Below are positions 26,858-36,528 of a stretch of DNA of 64,000 nt, piece by piece. The DNA lies in NCBI GenBank assembly GCA_964596165.1, contig CAZQTW010000005.1, positions 62,001-126,000 of the forward strand, read 5' to 3'. The position numbers were made by a program, and so were the translations under genes. The DNA comes from CAYUQT01 sp964596165. Lineage in GTDB: Bacteria; Planctomycetota; Phycisphaerae; UBA1845; JAFGLZ01. Under the pieces are notes generated by a model that was given only the letters and a program-made list of their open reading frames with translations, did no database searches and had not been told where the DNA came from. Each line of letters starts with the position of its first letter. Within the stretch, counting starts at the first letter, position 1.

Positions 26858-27829
26858 CTACCATCCGCGCGCCTTCTCGATGATGCGAATGTTCTCGAGC
26901 CCGTCCTCGGCGGTGACCGTCAGGTCCGTGCCCTCACGAACGGCCCGGCTGAAGGACTCCGCCTGCAATTGGTACAGATTGAGGAATGGGGCCTCGGTGA
27001 CCTCCGGGGCGTGACTGAGTCTGCCTTTTGCCACCTTGCCGCCCGTCCCGAAGAGCGTGCCCTCACAGATGCAGTACCCATCGCTGCCATGGAGCTCAAG
27101 TCGAGGCGACGGCGCACCCGCGCCCGTCGAGCCGTCGGCCACGCCGAGGGCGCCGTTCTTGAAGCGAATGGTCACAAGGGCATGATCCTCGGTTTCGTAG
27201 CCGAATTTGAGGTTGGATAGTTCGCCGCGCACCGCGTCCGGATCACCCAGAAACCATCGGAGCAGATCGATCAGGTGCGTACCGACGTCGCCGAGCGTCC
27301 AGCCGCCGCACATAGCCTTCTTCTGCCGCCACTCGGCCGGCGGACGCGGATAGGCGAAATAGAGCTGGGCCCTGACGCAAATCGGCTTGCCGTACTTGCC
27401 TGCGAGCCACTCCGCCCGAAGCTCCTGATGCAGCGGGCTAAACCGCATGTGATAGCCGATGCTCAAGAGCCTGCTCGCCTTGCTGGCCGCGTCGATCATC
27501 GACCGGCACTCGGCGGTCGTGATTGCCATCGGCTTCTCGCAAAGAACATGTTTACCCGCTCCCAACGCCGCAACGGCATGAGGGGCGTGGAGATGGTTCG
27601 GGCTGGAGATCCACACGGCCTCGAAGCTCGAGTCGCTCAGAAAGGCCTCAAGATCGGTGTACCCTCTGGGGACACCATGTTTCTCGCAGAACGCGTCGGC
27701 CTTGCGCTGTTCGCTGCTGAGCACCGCTCGCAATTGGGCGTTCTCGGCCGCCATGATCGCCGGACCGAATGTGTTCTTGGCCCAACTGGAGGCCCCGATG
27801 ATTCCCCAACCGACTTTCTGCTGCGTCAT
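26858..27829 (-). CDS. Gfo/Idh/MocA family NAD(P)-dependent oxidoreductase
   Basis: 323 residues. The Rossmann motif GIIGASSWA begins at residue 9, the EKP motif is LCEKPMAI and the substrate-side motif is GWTLGDVGTHLIDLLRWFLG with the usual catalytic-position histidine. Family members oxidise or dehydrate sugars, inositols or sugar nucleotides. Its ATG overlaps the DUF4838 stop codon by four bases (ATGA), so the two are translationally coupled and probably act on the same carbohydrate. The substrate is not predictable. Confidence 0.92.
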   Translation of the reverse strand: MTQQKVGWGIIGASSWAKNTFGPAIMAAENAQLRAVLSSEQRKADAFCEKHGVPRGYTDLEAFLSDSSFEAVWISSPNHLHAPHAVAALGAGKHVLCEKPMAITTAECRSMIDAASKASRLLSIGYHMRFSPLHQELRAEWLAGKYGKPICVRAQLYFAYPRPPAEWRQKKAMCGGWTLGDVGTHLIDLLRWFLGDPDAVRGELSNLKFGYETEDHALVTIRFKNGALGVADGSTGAGAPSPRLELHGSDGYCICEGTLFGTGGKVAKGRLSHAPEVTEAPFLNLYQLQAESFSRAVREGTDLTVTAEDGLENIRIIEKARGW

Positions 27830-30801
27830 GGCTTGGTCCTTTCGTCAACTCGTCGGAACAGCAATCTATCCACATATACAGCCGCGATGTTGTCGGCGTT
27901 GTTGGTAGGGGCAATCCAGACCATCTGGTCGCGATCCGCCTTGAACCGACCGAAGGAGATGGTTTGCCAATCCCCTCTTGCGTCGCTCGCGCTCAGCGAC
28001 CCACCGCAAACAGAGGCCTTCTTGTGCGGATCATAGACGCCGAAATCGCACGCCCGCCCCTGCTTGCCCTTCACGTCAAATCGCACAAATGCCGTCAATT
28101 CATAGGTCCCACCAAGGGGCAGCCTGGCCGGATCCACACCCCACTGGATCGCCCATTCGGTCGTGTTTCCTACGATCCACGCCGCTGCCCCGTCGGAGGC
28201 GTTGTCATCCGGCTTGATACCGGAGAGTTGGCCCTCCTGATACAGTCCGAACTCGTCGTGCCCGATCTCCACGATACCTGCCGGACGGCCCGACGCGACG
28301 GGCAGCTGCTCGGCTACTTGGTTGAGCGTGTACTTGGCGGTCAACGTGATAGCTTCCTTCGGCGCCAGGGGCTTCTCCGGTGTCAGCGTCTGGACGACGA
28401 CCACGGGGCCGTCGCAACGATTCTCAAAGAAGCATCGACCCACGTCTCCGACGTGCTGACATTGAACCTGGATGCCCGAGGGCCCCGTCAGCATCCAGCC
28501 ATTCTTGGGAATCGACGGGCCGGCCAGCGCAAAGCGCGCCGCCCCGGCGTCCTTTGGGATGGCGAGTGGCGTTTCCCGTTCGTCGGTCTTCAACGTGATG
28601 TTCTCGCCGCCCAGAGCCAGTTCCAGGCTGGTCCGCAGTCGGCCGGGCCTCGGCTCCGCAGCGGTGTTGGTCAAGGTCGAGGCGATAGTCCAATTCGCCC
28701 CTCCCGAGTCGAGCTTCACTACCCGTCGCAGGACCAGTCCGTTTGCCAGCGTAGCCGTCAGTGTGAGCTGCCCTTGTGCGGACTCCACCGTGTACGCTTC
28801 CCCCGCCCCCGGCGACCGGCGCGTCAATCCCGCCGCCTCCCAATAACCACCGAGCCGGGGAAAACCCGGTGCGGACGTCGGCGCCACCGCGAGGATATTC
28901 CGGTTTCGAGCCTTGTCTTCGATGGCCAGAATCCTACCGCCGAGGGACGGAGCGATTCGCAATCTCAATGAGGGGTTCTCCAGGGTGACCAGATCCACGC
29001 CGTAGACCGAAGGCGCCACCTGCTGACGAAACGTATCCGGGTGGAAACCGCCTTCGTTCAGGTGCGTGATGTTCTCCTGCTTGCACACAGCAAAGAATTG
29101 GTCGAACAGCTTGGCCTTTGCCGGCTCGGGCTCCGGTCCATACTTGTCCCCGCGAAAGACCCACGGTCGGGTCGTGTCCGGCTTCAGTCGTGAAAGCTGA
29201 ACATACTGGATCGGCAGTCGGGCTACCCGGACCCGATGCAGCGTTTCCGGATCGCCGGCAACCGCCCTCTCTGCCTCGTCGAAAAGGACATTGGCCTTCG
29301 CCATGATCTCGGGCGGCGCTTGGCCACTCTCAGGGCCGATCCAAATGGGCTGATGTACCTTGTTCTCTATCGCGTGGTCGCGGAGCATGCGAAGGTAGCG
29401 GTCGATCGGTCCGGCCGCCTTCCCGTAGAAGCCCTCCATGAACTCCGCGCGGTGTCTCTCGATGTAACAGTCCGGGTCCCACAGGAGCTTGGCCAACAGA
29501 TAGGCCTTCAGTTCGGCCATCTGTCCGCCGGTGGACTGATAGGACCCCTGCTCGAAGATGCCCTTGACGCCGTGTCTGACGAAGAACTGCACGTTGGGCT
29601 GGAGGACTTCGTTGTTGGTAAACGGCAAGACGTAGTGGCCGAACGTCGTGACGTAGTCCCAGACGTAAAGGCGGTCGCACATCTTGGACCACCCGACGAT
29701 GTCCTTCTTGAACGTCGTGTCCTCCTGCTCGAGCGGGTGAGAGAAGCAGCACTCGATGCTACATAGTCGAACGATCACGTTATGTCGCGGGCGGGTCTTG
29801 GTCACCGGTGCACGCGAGTACTGATAGGCCAACGTGTCGACGGCGACGTTCGGGAACTCCTTCTCGATGGCCTCACCCACCGCGTTGACGAACCGGATGA
29901 TGGGTCCCGCGTGGACGCCGCCTTCTTCGGCCTCCACCTTCTTGCAGTCTTCACACTCACACCAACCGCCCGTGTCATTCTGTGAAACGGAGATGATATT
30001 GGTGGCGGGGTTCCGCCGGAGCAGGTCCTTAACGGCCTCGATCGTAATGCGAAGGACGTCGGGATGGGTGAGGCAGAGCTGATAGTACCCCCTCATCCGC
30101 TTGCCGGAGACCAACGAGAAATACTCCGGGTGCTGGTCGTAGTATTTCTCCGGAGGAACGAGTGAGTTGAAGGTGTGCACGAAGCCGGTGTAGACGATCT
30201 TGCCGCCCCGCGTCTCGTCCAGTCGCGCATTGGCGGAGTTACACTTGTTTCTGGCCGCCCAATCGGCATCGAACGCATCGAACCAGAATGATTCACGGTA
30301 CTCCAGTAGGGGGACCTGTGTGTTGTTGATCTCGCCCAACATGATGGTCGGCAACCTGGGTATGCGGCTGACCTTGGATGAGAACCAGCGGCACCCAAGC
30401 TGCTCTTCGAGGAAGGTATAGACGCCGTACATCGTTCCGCGTGGCCGGCCGCCGGCAATGATCAAATGCGGGCCCGCCGTGCGGATCGTGAAGCCCTCGC
30501 CGCCGAGCTTCGCCCAGTCGATCTCCACCTTTGCCGGCGTCAGACCGGCGTTCTTTCCCAGCAGGATCGCCCGTTCCGGCAACGGGCTCGAATCGTCGAC
30601 GACGCTTAGTTCCGCCCCGGAAATCTGCTTGATGAACGACTGGAGTTCCTTGGCAGCGTGCTTCTCGGATGGGATTGCATCCTTGGGGACCACGATTCGG
30701 TAGTCCGATTTCCCGTCCGACACCAGCGAGATTGAAGCCCTCAGATCCAAACCCAGGGCGGCGAGCACGACCACCGCCATCGTCCATCGTCGACTCCGCA
30801 T
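27826..30801 (-). CDS. secreted DUF4838-domain protein, glycoside-hydrolase-like
   Basis: 991 residues from the ATG at 30801, after AAAGGGGA. A signal peptide (WTMAVVVLAALGLDLRA) is followed by an alpha-glucuronidase-like N-terminal domain (EKHAAKELQSFIKQISGAE, then GRPRGTMYGVYTFLEEQLG), then the DUF4838 barrel with VSQNDTGGWCECEDCKKV and GIFEQGSYQSTGGQMAELKAYLLAKLLW. The C-terminal 350 residues are beta-rich (galactose-mutarotase-like and carbohydrate-binding-like). DUF4838 proteins are uncharacterised; uronic-acid glycan cleavage is inferred from the GH67-like N-terminus. It is the upstream member of a coupled pair with the Gfo/Idh/MocA gene. Confidence 0.87.
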   Translation of the reverse strand: MRSRRWTMAVVVLAALGLDLRASISLVSDGKSDYRIVVPKDAIPSEKHAAKELQSFIKQISGAELSVVDDSSPLPERAILLGKNAGLTPAKVEIDWAKLGGEGFTIRTAGPHLIIAGGRPRGTMYGVYTFLEEQLGCRWFSSKVSRIPRLPTIMLGEINNTQVPLLEYRESFWFDAFDADWAARNKCNSANARLDETRGGKIVYTGFVHTFNSLVPPEKYYDQHPEYFSLVSGKRMRGYYQLCLTHPDVLRITIEAVKDLLRRNPATNIISVSQNDTGGWCECEDCKKVEAEEGGVHAGPIIRFVNAVGEAIEKEFPNVAVDTLAYQYSRAPVTKTRPRHNVIVRLCSIECCFSHPLEQEDTTFKKDIVGWSKMCDRLYVWDYVTTFGHYVLPFTNNEVLQPNVQFFVRHGVKGIFEQGSYQSTGGQMAELKAYLLAKLLWDPDCYIERHRAEFMEGFYGKAAGPIDRYLRMLRDHAIENKVHQPIWIGPESGQAPPEIMAKANVLFDEAERAVAGDPETLHRVRVARLPIQYVQLSRLKPDTTRPWVFRGDKYGPEPEPAKAKLFDQFFAVCKQENITHLNEGGFHPDTFRQQVAPSVYGVDLVTLENPSLRLRIAPSLGGRILAIEDKARNRNILAVAPTSAPGFPRLGGYWEAAGLTRRSPGAGEAYTVESAQGQLTLTATLANGLVLRRVVKLDSGGANWTIASTLTNTAAEPRPGRLRTSLELALGGENITLKTDERETPLAIPKDAGAARFALAGPSIPKNGWMLTGPSGIQVQCQHVGDVGRCFFENRCDGPVVVVQTLTPEKPLAPKEAITLTAKYTLNQVAEQLPVASGRPAGIVEIGHDEFGLYQEGQLSGIKPDDNASDGAAAWIVGNTTEWAIQWGVDPARLPLGGTYELTAFVRFDVKGKQGRACDFGVYDPHKKASVCGGSLSASDARGDWQTISFGRFKADRDQMVWIAPTNNADNIAAVYVDRLLFRRVDERTKP

Positions 30802-31036
30802 GTGTTTGTCCCCTTTGTGATTGAACGACTCCAAGGACACATCGCTGAGATTTCTGCCCGTCAGCCATGTGCCAGATCATCCCGGAGAGGAAAGCGCACG
30901 GTCAAGGGCGACAAGCGCACCGCCCACAAGGCCTGCCGCAAGACCCACTACCTTTCAAGCATACTGACGGATACCATGCTTCGCATTCCGGCATTCACGT
31001 TGATTCAACCTCAAGGCTTGAATGAAAGGAACCGGC

Positions 31037-31825
31037 ATGACCACCGAGCAACGAACCGCTCTGATTACGGGTGCATCGAGCGGAATCGGCAGTGTCTTCG
31101 CCCGGCACCTCGCCGCCCGCGGATATGATCTGATCCTTGTCGCCCGGCGCCGCGAACGGCTGGAGGCATTGGCCCAGGAGACGCACCGACAGCATGGGAT
31201 CACCGCGGACGTCTTCGTGGCCGATCTGGCGAAGTCCGAAGATGTCCGGCACGTGGCCGACCGAATCGAGGCACTTCCGCGTCTCGACCTCTTGATCAAC
31301 AATGCGGGATTCGGCTCGATACACACCTTTGTCGAACTTGATCTGAATATGCAGTTGGACATGATCCACGTGCATGTGCTGGCCTCCGTGCGTCTGACTC
31401 GCGCCGCCCTACCCGGCATGATCAAGCGGCAAAACGGCGCGATCATCAACGTGGCCTCGATGGCGGGGTTTCTTCCGATGCCGAAGGTGATCGTCTATGC
31501 GGCCACCAAGTCGTTTCTCATCACGTTTTCGGAAGGCTTGGCGAAGGAGCTTGCGAACACCGGCGTGCACGTCCAGGCGCTCTGCCCGGGATTCACGTAC
31601 ACCGAGTTTCATGACGCACCCGAATTCGAGGGCTTCTCCCGCTCGCAGACTTCGGCGTCCCTGTGGATGGCAGCCGAAGATGTGGTCGCCGAATCGCTGA
31701 AGGCGCTGGAAAAGAACCAAACGATCTGCGTCCCCGGGTGGAAGAATCGCGTGTTTCTTCGCTTGATTCGCAGCCCGCTGGGAAAGGCCCTCATCAAGGC
31801 TGTGGCCGGAAATCGTTGGAAGTAG
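31037..31825 (+). CDS. short-chain dehydrogenase/reductase, DltE/YqjQ-like
   Basis: 262 residues from the ATG at 31037, after AAAGGAA. The cofactor motif TGASSGIG (11-18), NNAG (88-91), and the catalytic Ser141, Tyr154 and Lys158 (YAATK) are intact. The C-terminal ALCPGFTYTEFHD fits the long-chain/ketoacyl-type classical SDR subgroup with an RR arginine pair for NADPH preference (ARRRERLEAL). The substrate cannot be named. It stands alone between divergent and parallel neighbours. Confidence 0.9.
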   Translation: MTTEQRTALITGASSGIGSVFARHLAARGYDLILVARRRERLEALAQETHRQHGITADVFVADLAKSEDVRHVADRIEALPRLDLLINNAGFGSIHTFVELDLNMQLDMIHVHVLASVRLTRAALPGMIKRQNGAIINVASMAGFLPMPKVIVYAATKSFLITFSEGLAKELANTGVHVQALCPGFTYTEFHDAPEFEGFSRSQTSASLWMAAEDVVAESLKALEKNQTICVPGWKNRVFLRLIRSPLGKALIKAVAGNRWK

Positions 31826-31963
31826 GGTACGGCCGGATCGGAAGGGATTGGGACGCCACCAGAGTCCCACCTCATTTCACGCATTCGACGTCCGTGCCGA
31901 TCGTGTTCGTTCGTGTGATTGCCGGGCTTGACATCCCGACAGAATCGGTGTCCCATCCTCGTC

Positions 31964-33616
31964 ATGTGCAACCACACACGTCGAGAATTCATGAAGAGGG
32001 CTTCGGCGACTATCCCCGTGGCGAGCGTCGTCTTGGGCTCACAACCCCTCGGTCGGGCGTTGGCCGTTCAGTCGAATCCGGCACCTCCGTCGACGGCCGG
32101 CGGGGTCCGACCTCCGATCTCATTCAACATCTGCGTCCACCCCGTCGAGTTCATGCAAGACCGCGACCTCGGCAAGATGCTGGTGGAGAACGGAATCGAG
32201 AAGGTCTGGCTTGCAGGCTGGTTCTACGGACACTGGTCCTACGACAAGGCCAAGCTGATCGAGGCCCGGACCATGGCCCAGGCGGCTGGGCTGAAGACCG
32301 CCTTGGTCAATGTTCCGCTCGGTCATCCCGGCAATTCCCTCGGAGAGGTGGACACACTTGTCCCACTGACGATTCCCAACCACTGGCGGTACCGGTTGAA
32401 CGTCGATGGTCGGGAGGTTCGCCACTGCGGCTGCCTCAATGACGCAAGCTGGAAGGACAATCTTGACTCGCTCCACGAAGCCCACGAGATGGGTTTCCGC
32501 GAGGTCTTCATGGACGACGATCTGCGCCTGTCCGTAGGACCGGGCGTCATCGGCGGTTGCTTCTGTCCGGATTGCCTCACCCGGTACAAATCCACCACAG
32601 GTGCGACGGACGCGGAGGTCGACGAGATACGCCGACAGGTCAAGGGACGAATTCGCGGTGAGGCCCTGATGCGATGGCTCAAGTTTCACGGCGATCGCCT
32701 CACGGCATTCCTGAACGCGTGTGACTCCATCGCACCCGATCTGTCCGTCGGCATCATGGTGATGTATATGGGCTGGGAACAGGCGGGTATCCAACTGGAC
32801 GCGCTACGTCACCGGCTCTTCCGCGTCGGCGAAGGCCATTTTGACGACAACTCTTTCGGCAGTGTGCGTGGCAAGTTGACCGAGGTCGCCAGCGCGATGT
32901 TCCACATGTGCTATGCCGACCCCCGCTTGGCGTACAGCGAGTCGACGGCGTTCCCGCCGACCGGATTGTCCGCTGAGAACGTGGGGCGCAAGATCGCCGT
33001 CCCGCTCATGGCCGGCGTGCCCAACGTCATGTTCATGAGCGGCATCCGTATGTTCCCCAAGGCCTACTGGCCGACATTGAAACAGCACATCCGGCGGGCA
33101 CGTCAATTGTGGGACCATTTGCCCGCTGAACGCCCCACGGGCGTTGTCAGACTGTGGTTCGGACCGGGTGCACGGTCCGTCGCACCGGGCTGGCCTCTGG
33201 TCGATTGCCTGGGGCTTGGAATCCCCGTCGAGGCGGTCGGCAACGTTACGTCTCCGGGCATATACCTCGTCCAGGCCGAGGACGTACCCTTCTTGCCGGA
33301 AAAGATCACGCGTGACGAACGAACCACGATCGTAACCAACTCGGTACCGAAACCCGTGAATGCCACGTGCCGATGGCTCGACGCCGGCACAGACTGGCCC
33401 GATCGCTGGCGCCTGAAGCAGGAGATCCTTGCGATTGCCGGCAACATCCCCCACGTCGCCGGCACAACGCCCGTCGTCGCACGGTGGTTCCGCAAGTCGG
33501 CGTCACTGTTGCTCTGGAACATAAACAACGCGGAGCAGACAGTGGAGGTCGTCGGCGGAGAACGCTCTCAACGAATAGCGCTGTCCCCGGGCCAAGTTTC
33601 GCTGGTCGCGACGTAG
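31964..33616 (+). CDS. Tat-exported hypothetical protein, glycosidase-like barrel
   Basis: 550 residues from the ATG at 31964. The N-terminus has a twin-arginine motif HTRREFMKRA and a hydrophobic stretch, so it is exported folded. The next 300 residues resemble a TIM barrel: NGIEKVWLAGWFYGHWS, FREVFMDDDLRLS, and a cysteine motif GGCFCPDCLTRYKS found in putative planctomycete glycosyl hydrolases. The C-terminal part from about 400 (RPTGVVRLWFGPGARSV) is beta-rich. I cannot assign a GH family. The acidic loop MDDDLRLS is a candidate active-site segment. It is 140 bases downstream of the SDR gene. Confidence 0.7.
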   Translation: MCNHTRREFMKRASATIPVASVVLGSQPLGRALAVQSNPAPPSTAGGVRPPISFNICVHPVEFMQDRDLGKMLVENGIEKVWLAGWFYGHWSYDKAKLIEARTMAQAAGLKTALVNVPLGHPGNSLGEVDTLVPLTIPNHWRYRLNVDGREVRHCGCLNDASWKDNLDSLHEAHEMGFREVFMDDDLRLSVGPGVIGGCFCPDCLTRYKSTTGATDAEVDEIRRQVKGRIRGEALMRWLKFHGDRLTAFLNACDSIAPDLSVGIMVMYMGWEQAGIQLDALRHRLFRVGEGHFDDNSFGSVRGKLTEVASAMFHMCYADPRLAYSESTAFPPTGLSAENVGRKIAVPLMAGVPNVMFMSGIRMFPKAYWPTLKQHIRRARQLWDHLPAERPTGVVRLWFGPGARSVAPGWPLVDCLGLGIPVEAVGNVTSPGIYLVQAEDVPFLPEKITRDERTTIVTNSVPKPVNATCRWLDAGTDWPDRWRLKQEILAIAGNIPHVAGTTPVVARWFRKSASLLLWNINNAEQTVEVVGGERSQRIALSPGQVSLVAT

Positions 33617-33814
33617 TCGGGCGAACGGGTTGGCGCACCCGTACCGGTCGCTCGCTGCGGCAACCCCATCGTCATCTTCGCCGGACATGCTTCAGGGTAT
33701 GATACCTTCTTGCCCCGGTTCGTCTTGAAGGGGTGGCGTTGCGCATGGTAGCCTGCTTGCTGCGGGCCGGCGGAACACGGCGACGGTCTTCGGATCTTGG
33801 AGAGGCCAAACGCA

Positions 33815-36439
33815 ATGGTTTACACGGCGTGGAGTACCGGGCTGGCGGGACTGGACCGCATGCTGAAGGGAATAATCGCCGGAGACAACCTTGTCTTCCA
33901 GGTAGACTCCGTCAATGATTACATTCCGTTTGTGGAACCCTATGCCCGGGCGGCCTTGGCGAGAGGACGGAAGGTCGTCTATTTCCGATTCGCCAATCAC
34001 CAGCCCCTGCTCACCCCTTCCGACGGGATTGAGATCCGCAGCCTGGAACCGGAGGTCGGATTCGAGCGGTTCATTGCCAAGATCCATCAGACCATCGAGG
34101 CCGATAGGGAAACCAGTTGTTATGTCTTTGACTGCCTGTCCGATCTTGCGGTCGATTGGTGCAGCGATCGGATGCTGGGCAATTTCTTCATGCTGACGTG
34201 TCCGTATGTCTATGACGTAGGCGCCTTGGCCTATTTCATGCTGTTGAGGAACTATCATTCGTTTCACGCAACAACGCCCATTTCGGAGACCACCCAGATT
34301 CTGCTGGACATCTACCGCCACAAGGGCCGGCTCTACCTCCATCCGATCAAGGTTCAACAACGGTACTCGCCCACCATGCACATGCTGCATCGCTGGGAAT
34401 CGGATGACTTCGTCCCTGTCACCACCAGTTCAACGATTGCCGAGATCTTGACTTCGACTCCGTCGGTAAAGATGGAAACCCCACGCGTTCGCTTGGGCGT
34501 ATGGAATCGTGCGTTTCTGGAGGCCGAGGAAATTCGCGACCCGGCGCATCGTCGGGAGTGCACTCTGGAGGGGGCACGCGAGTTGGTGCGGCGTCTGATC
34601 GGCATGGTCATCACGCGAGAAGAACGGTTCTTCCGCCTGGCGGAGAAGTACCTGAATCTCGGCGACATCCTCGACATCTGGAAACGAATGATCGGAACCG
34701 GTCTGATCGGCGGCAAGGCGGTGGGCATGTTGCTGGCCCGCGCCATTCTCACCAAGACGGCCCCCCGGTATCAGGAGCTGCTGGAACCGCACGACTCTTT
34801 CTTCATCGGCTCCGACGTGTTCTACACATTCCTCGTGCAAAACGGGTGCTGGTGGACACGGCAGAAGCAGCGGAACCCCGCGACTTTCCTTGATGGTGCG
34901 GAGGATGCGCGCCGACGGATCCTGATGGGAACGTTCTCCGCAGACATCCAGAAGGAGTTCTCGGAGATGCTCGAGTACTTCGGGCAGTCTCCGATCCTCG
35001 TCCGTTCGAGCAGTCTCCTGGAGGACAACTTCGGAAACTCGTTCGCCGGCAAGTACGAAAGCGTGTTCTGCGTGAATCAGGGTCCCCACCAGCAGCGGCT
35101 GGAAGATTTCATGTCGGCCGTTCGAAGCATCTACGCCAGCACGATGAGCGAAAAGGCGCTCCGGTACCGCGCCCTCCGGGGAATGTTGGACCGCGATGAG
35201 CAGATGGCCTTGTTGGTGCAGCGCGTATCCGGCGGACTCTACGGAAGCTACTTCTACCCCCAGCTCGCCGGAGTGGGACTGTCGTTCAACCCCTACGTGT
35301 GGAGCGATCAGATCGACCCCCAGGCCGGCGTTCTCAGGCTTGTATTCGGGTTGGGCACCCGCGCGGTCGACCGCGCGGATGATGACTATACACGGATCGT
35401 GGCGCTGAACGCCCCGCAGCGCCGCCCCGAGGGCACACCCGATGAAGTAAGACATTACACCCAACGACGGGTAGACTGTCTCGACCTCCATGCGAACCAA
35501 CTGGTGTCCTGCGGCTTCCTCGATCTTGTTCGGCAGAGTCCGGGCTTGCCGGTCGAGTTGTTCGCCACTCAGGACGAGGAATCGGCCGGCCGACAGACCG
35601 AGGACGGCGGGCGCAGCACGCCCCAATGGAATCTGACATTCGATCAGCTCATGACCGGCACGACATTCGTGAAGGACATGCGCGAGATGCTGCATATTAT
35701 CGAGCAGGCTTACGGTTGCCCCGTGGACACGGAGTTCACCGCCAATTTCTTCAGCCCCGACGACTACCGGATCAATCTGGTTCAATGTCGTCCGCTGCAA
35801 GTCAACCCCAGCGGCCTGACAACGAGCGTTCCGACCGACCTCGCGCAGAGCGACCGCATTCTCGAAGCGCACGGTGCGGTCGTCGGTCAGAGCCGTCTGA
35901 CGACCATCGATCGGCTCATCTACGTGGTTCCCGGCGTATACGGACGGCTCTCCATGAACGAACGGTACTCGGTGGCCCGCCTCATCGGACGGATTGCGCA
36001 TCTGGAGGAGCGTGACCGACCGAAGACGGTTATGCTGCTCGGACCGGGTCGTTGGGGCACCAGCACCCCGACGCTTGGGGTGCCGGTCTCCTTCGCGGAG
36101 ATCAACACCGTGTCCATTCTGTGTGAGCTGGTCATGATGCGGGAAGGGCTGGTCCCGGAGGTATCCTTGGGGACTCACTTCTTCAACGAGCTGGTGGAGA
36201 TGGACATGCTGTATTTGGCGCTGTTCCCCAGCCGCGAGGGCAACTTCCTGAACGAAGACTACCTCACCCGGTCACCCAGCAAACTCACTCAACTCCTGCC
36301 CGGCGCGGCAGACCGAGCCGATGTGGTCCGGGTCATTGATCCACGAGACGCCTGCCCGGGATGCAGCCTCCTCTTGAACGCCAACACACGCACCCAAAAA
36401 GTGGTCTGTTATCTGGACCACAACCCGCGAACGAAATGA
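33815..36439 (+). CDS. PEP/pyruvate-binding (PPDK N-terminal) protein with RecA-like N-terminal domain lacking Walker A
   Basis: 874 residues from the ATG at 33815 with GGAGAGG upstream. Residues 1-210 look like a KaiC/RecA-fold domain (TGLAGLDRMLKGIIAGDNL, then SVNDYIPFVEPYARAALARG) but the P-loop position reads FQVDSVNDY, with no GKT/S. Residues about 280-860 match the nucleotide-binding domain of PEP synthase/pyruvate phosphate dikinase: GGKAVGMLLARAIL, VRSSSLLEDNFGNSFAGKYE, AGVGLSFNPYVW, FTANFFSPDDYRINLVQCRPL. The phosphohistidine and PEP/pyruvate barrel domains are absent, so PEP formation is unlikely. A phosphorylating or signalling role in cytoplasm is possible. Confidence 0.82.
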   Translation: MVYTAWSTGLAGLDRMLKGIIAGDNLVFQVDSVNDYIPFVEPYARAALARGRKVVYFRFANHQPLLTPSDGIEIRSLEPEVGFERFIAKIHQTIEADRETSCYVFDCLSDLAVDWCSDRMLGNFFMLTCPYVYDVGALAYFMLLRNYHSFHATTPISETTQILLDIYRHKGRLYLHPIKVQQRYSPTMHMLHRWESDDFVPVTTSSTIAEILTSTPSVKMETPRVRLGVWNRAFLEAEEIRDPAHRRECTLEGARELVRRLIGMVITREERFFRLAEKYLNLGDILDIWKRMIGTGLIGGKAVGMLLARAILTKTAPRYQELLEPHDSFFIGSDVFYTFLVQNGCWWTRQKQRNPATFLDGAEDARRRILMGTFSADIQKEFSEMLEYFGQSPILVRSSSLLEDNFGNSFAGKYESVFCVNQGPHQQRLEDFMSAVRSIYASTMSEKALRYRALRGMLDRDEQMALLVQRVSGGLYGSYFYPQLAGVGLSFNPYVWSDQIDPQAGVLRLVFGLGTRAVDRADDDYTRIVALNAPQRRPEGTPDEVRHYTQRRVDCLDLHANQLVSCGFLDLVRQSPGLPVELFATQDEESAGRQTEDGGRSTPQWNLTFDQLMTGTTFVKDMREMLHIIEQAYGCPVDTEFTANFFSPDDYRINLVQCRPLQVNPSGLTTSVPTDLAQSDRILEAHGAVVGQSRLTTIDRLIYVVPGVYGRLSMNERYSVARLIGRIAHLEERDRPKTVMLLGPGRWGTSTPTLGVPVSFAEINTVSILCELVMMREGLVPEVSLGTHFFNELVEMDMLYLALFPSREGNFLNEDYLTRSPSKLTQLLPGAADRADVVRVIDPRDACPGCSLLLNANTRTQKVVCYLDHNPRTK

Positions 36440-36476
36440 GGGTGTGGCCATCCGCCTTGCGTAGGGCCACACCCTC
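36438..36476. terminator. shared bidirectional hairpin between convergent genes
   Basis: A perfect 12-base stem GAGGGTGTGGCC / GGCCACACCCTC around a 15-base loop begins on the last codon of the PEP-binding gene and ends about 50 bases before the gdhA stop. No clear T-run follows on either side, so it may act as a bidirectional transcription barrier rather than a classic intrinsic terminator. Confidence 0.6.
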
Positions 36477-36528
36477 CCGGATCCACGTCACAGCTTCCCA
36501 CAGGCCGACACAGAGGCCTGCGGATCGC

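Noticed and set aside
34430..36178. 582-codon antisense frame in the PEP-binding gene
   Set aside because: Fully inside a gene with clear domain content on the other strand; no recognisable features.
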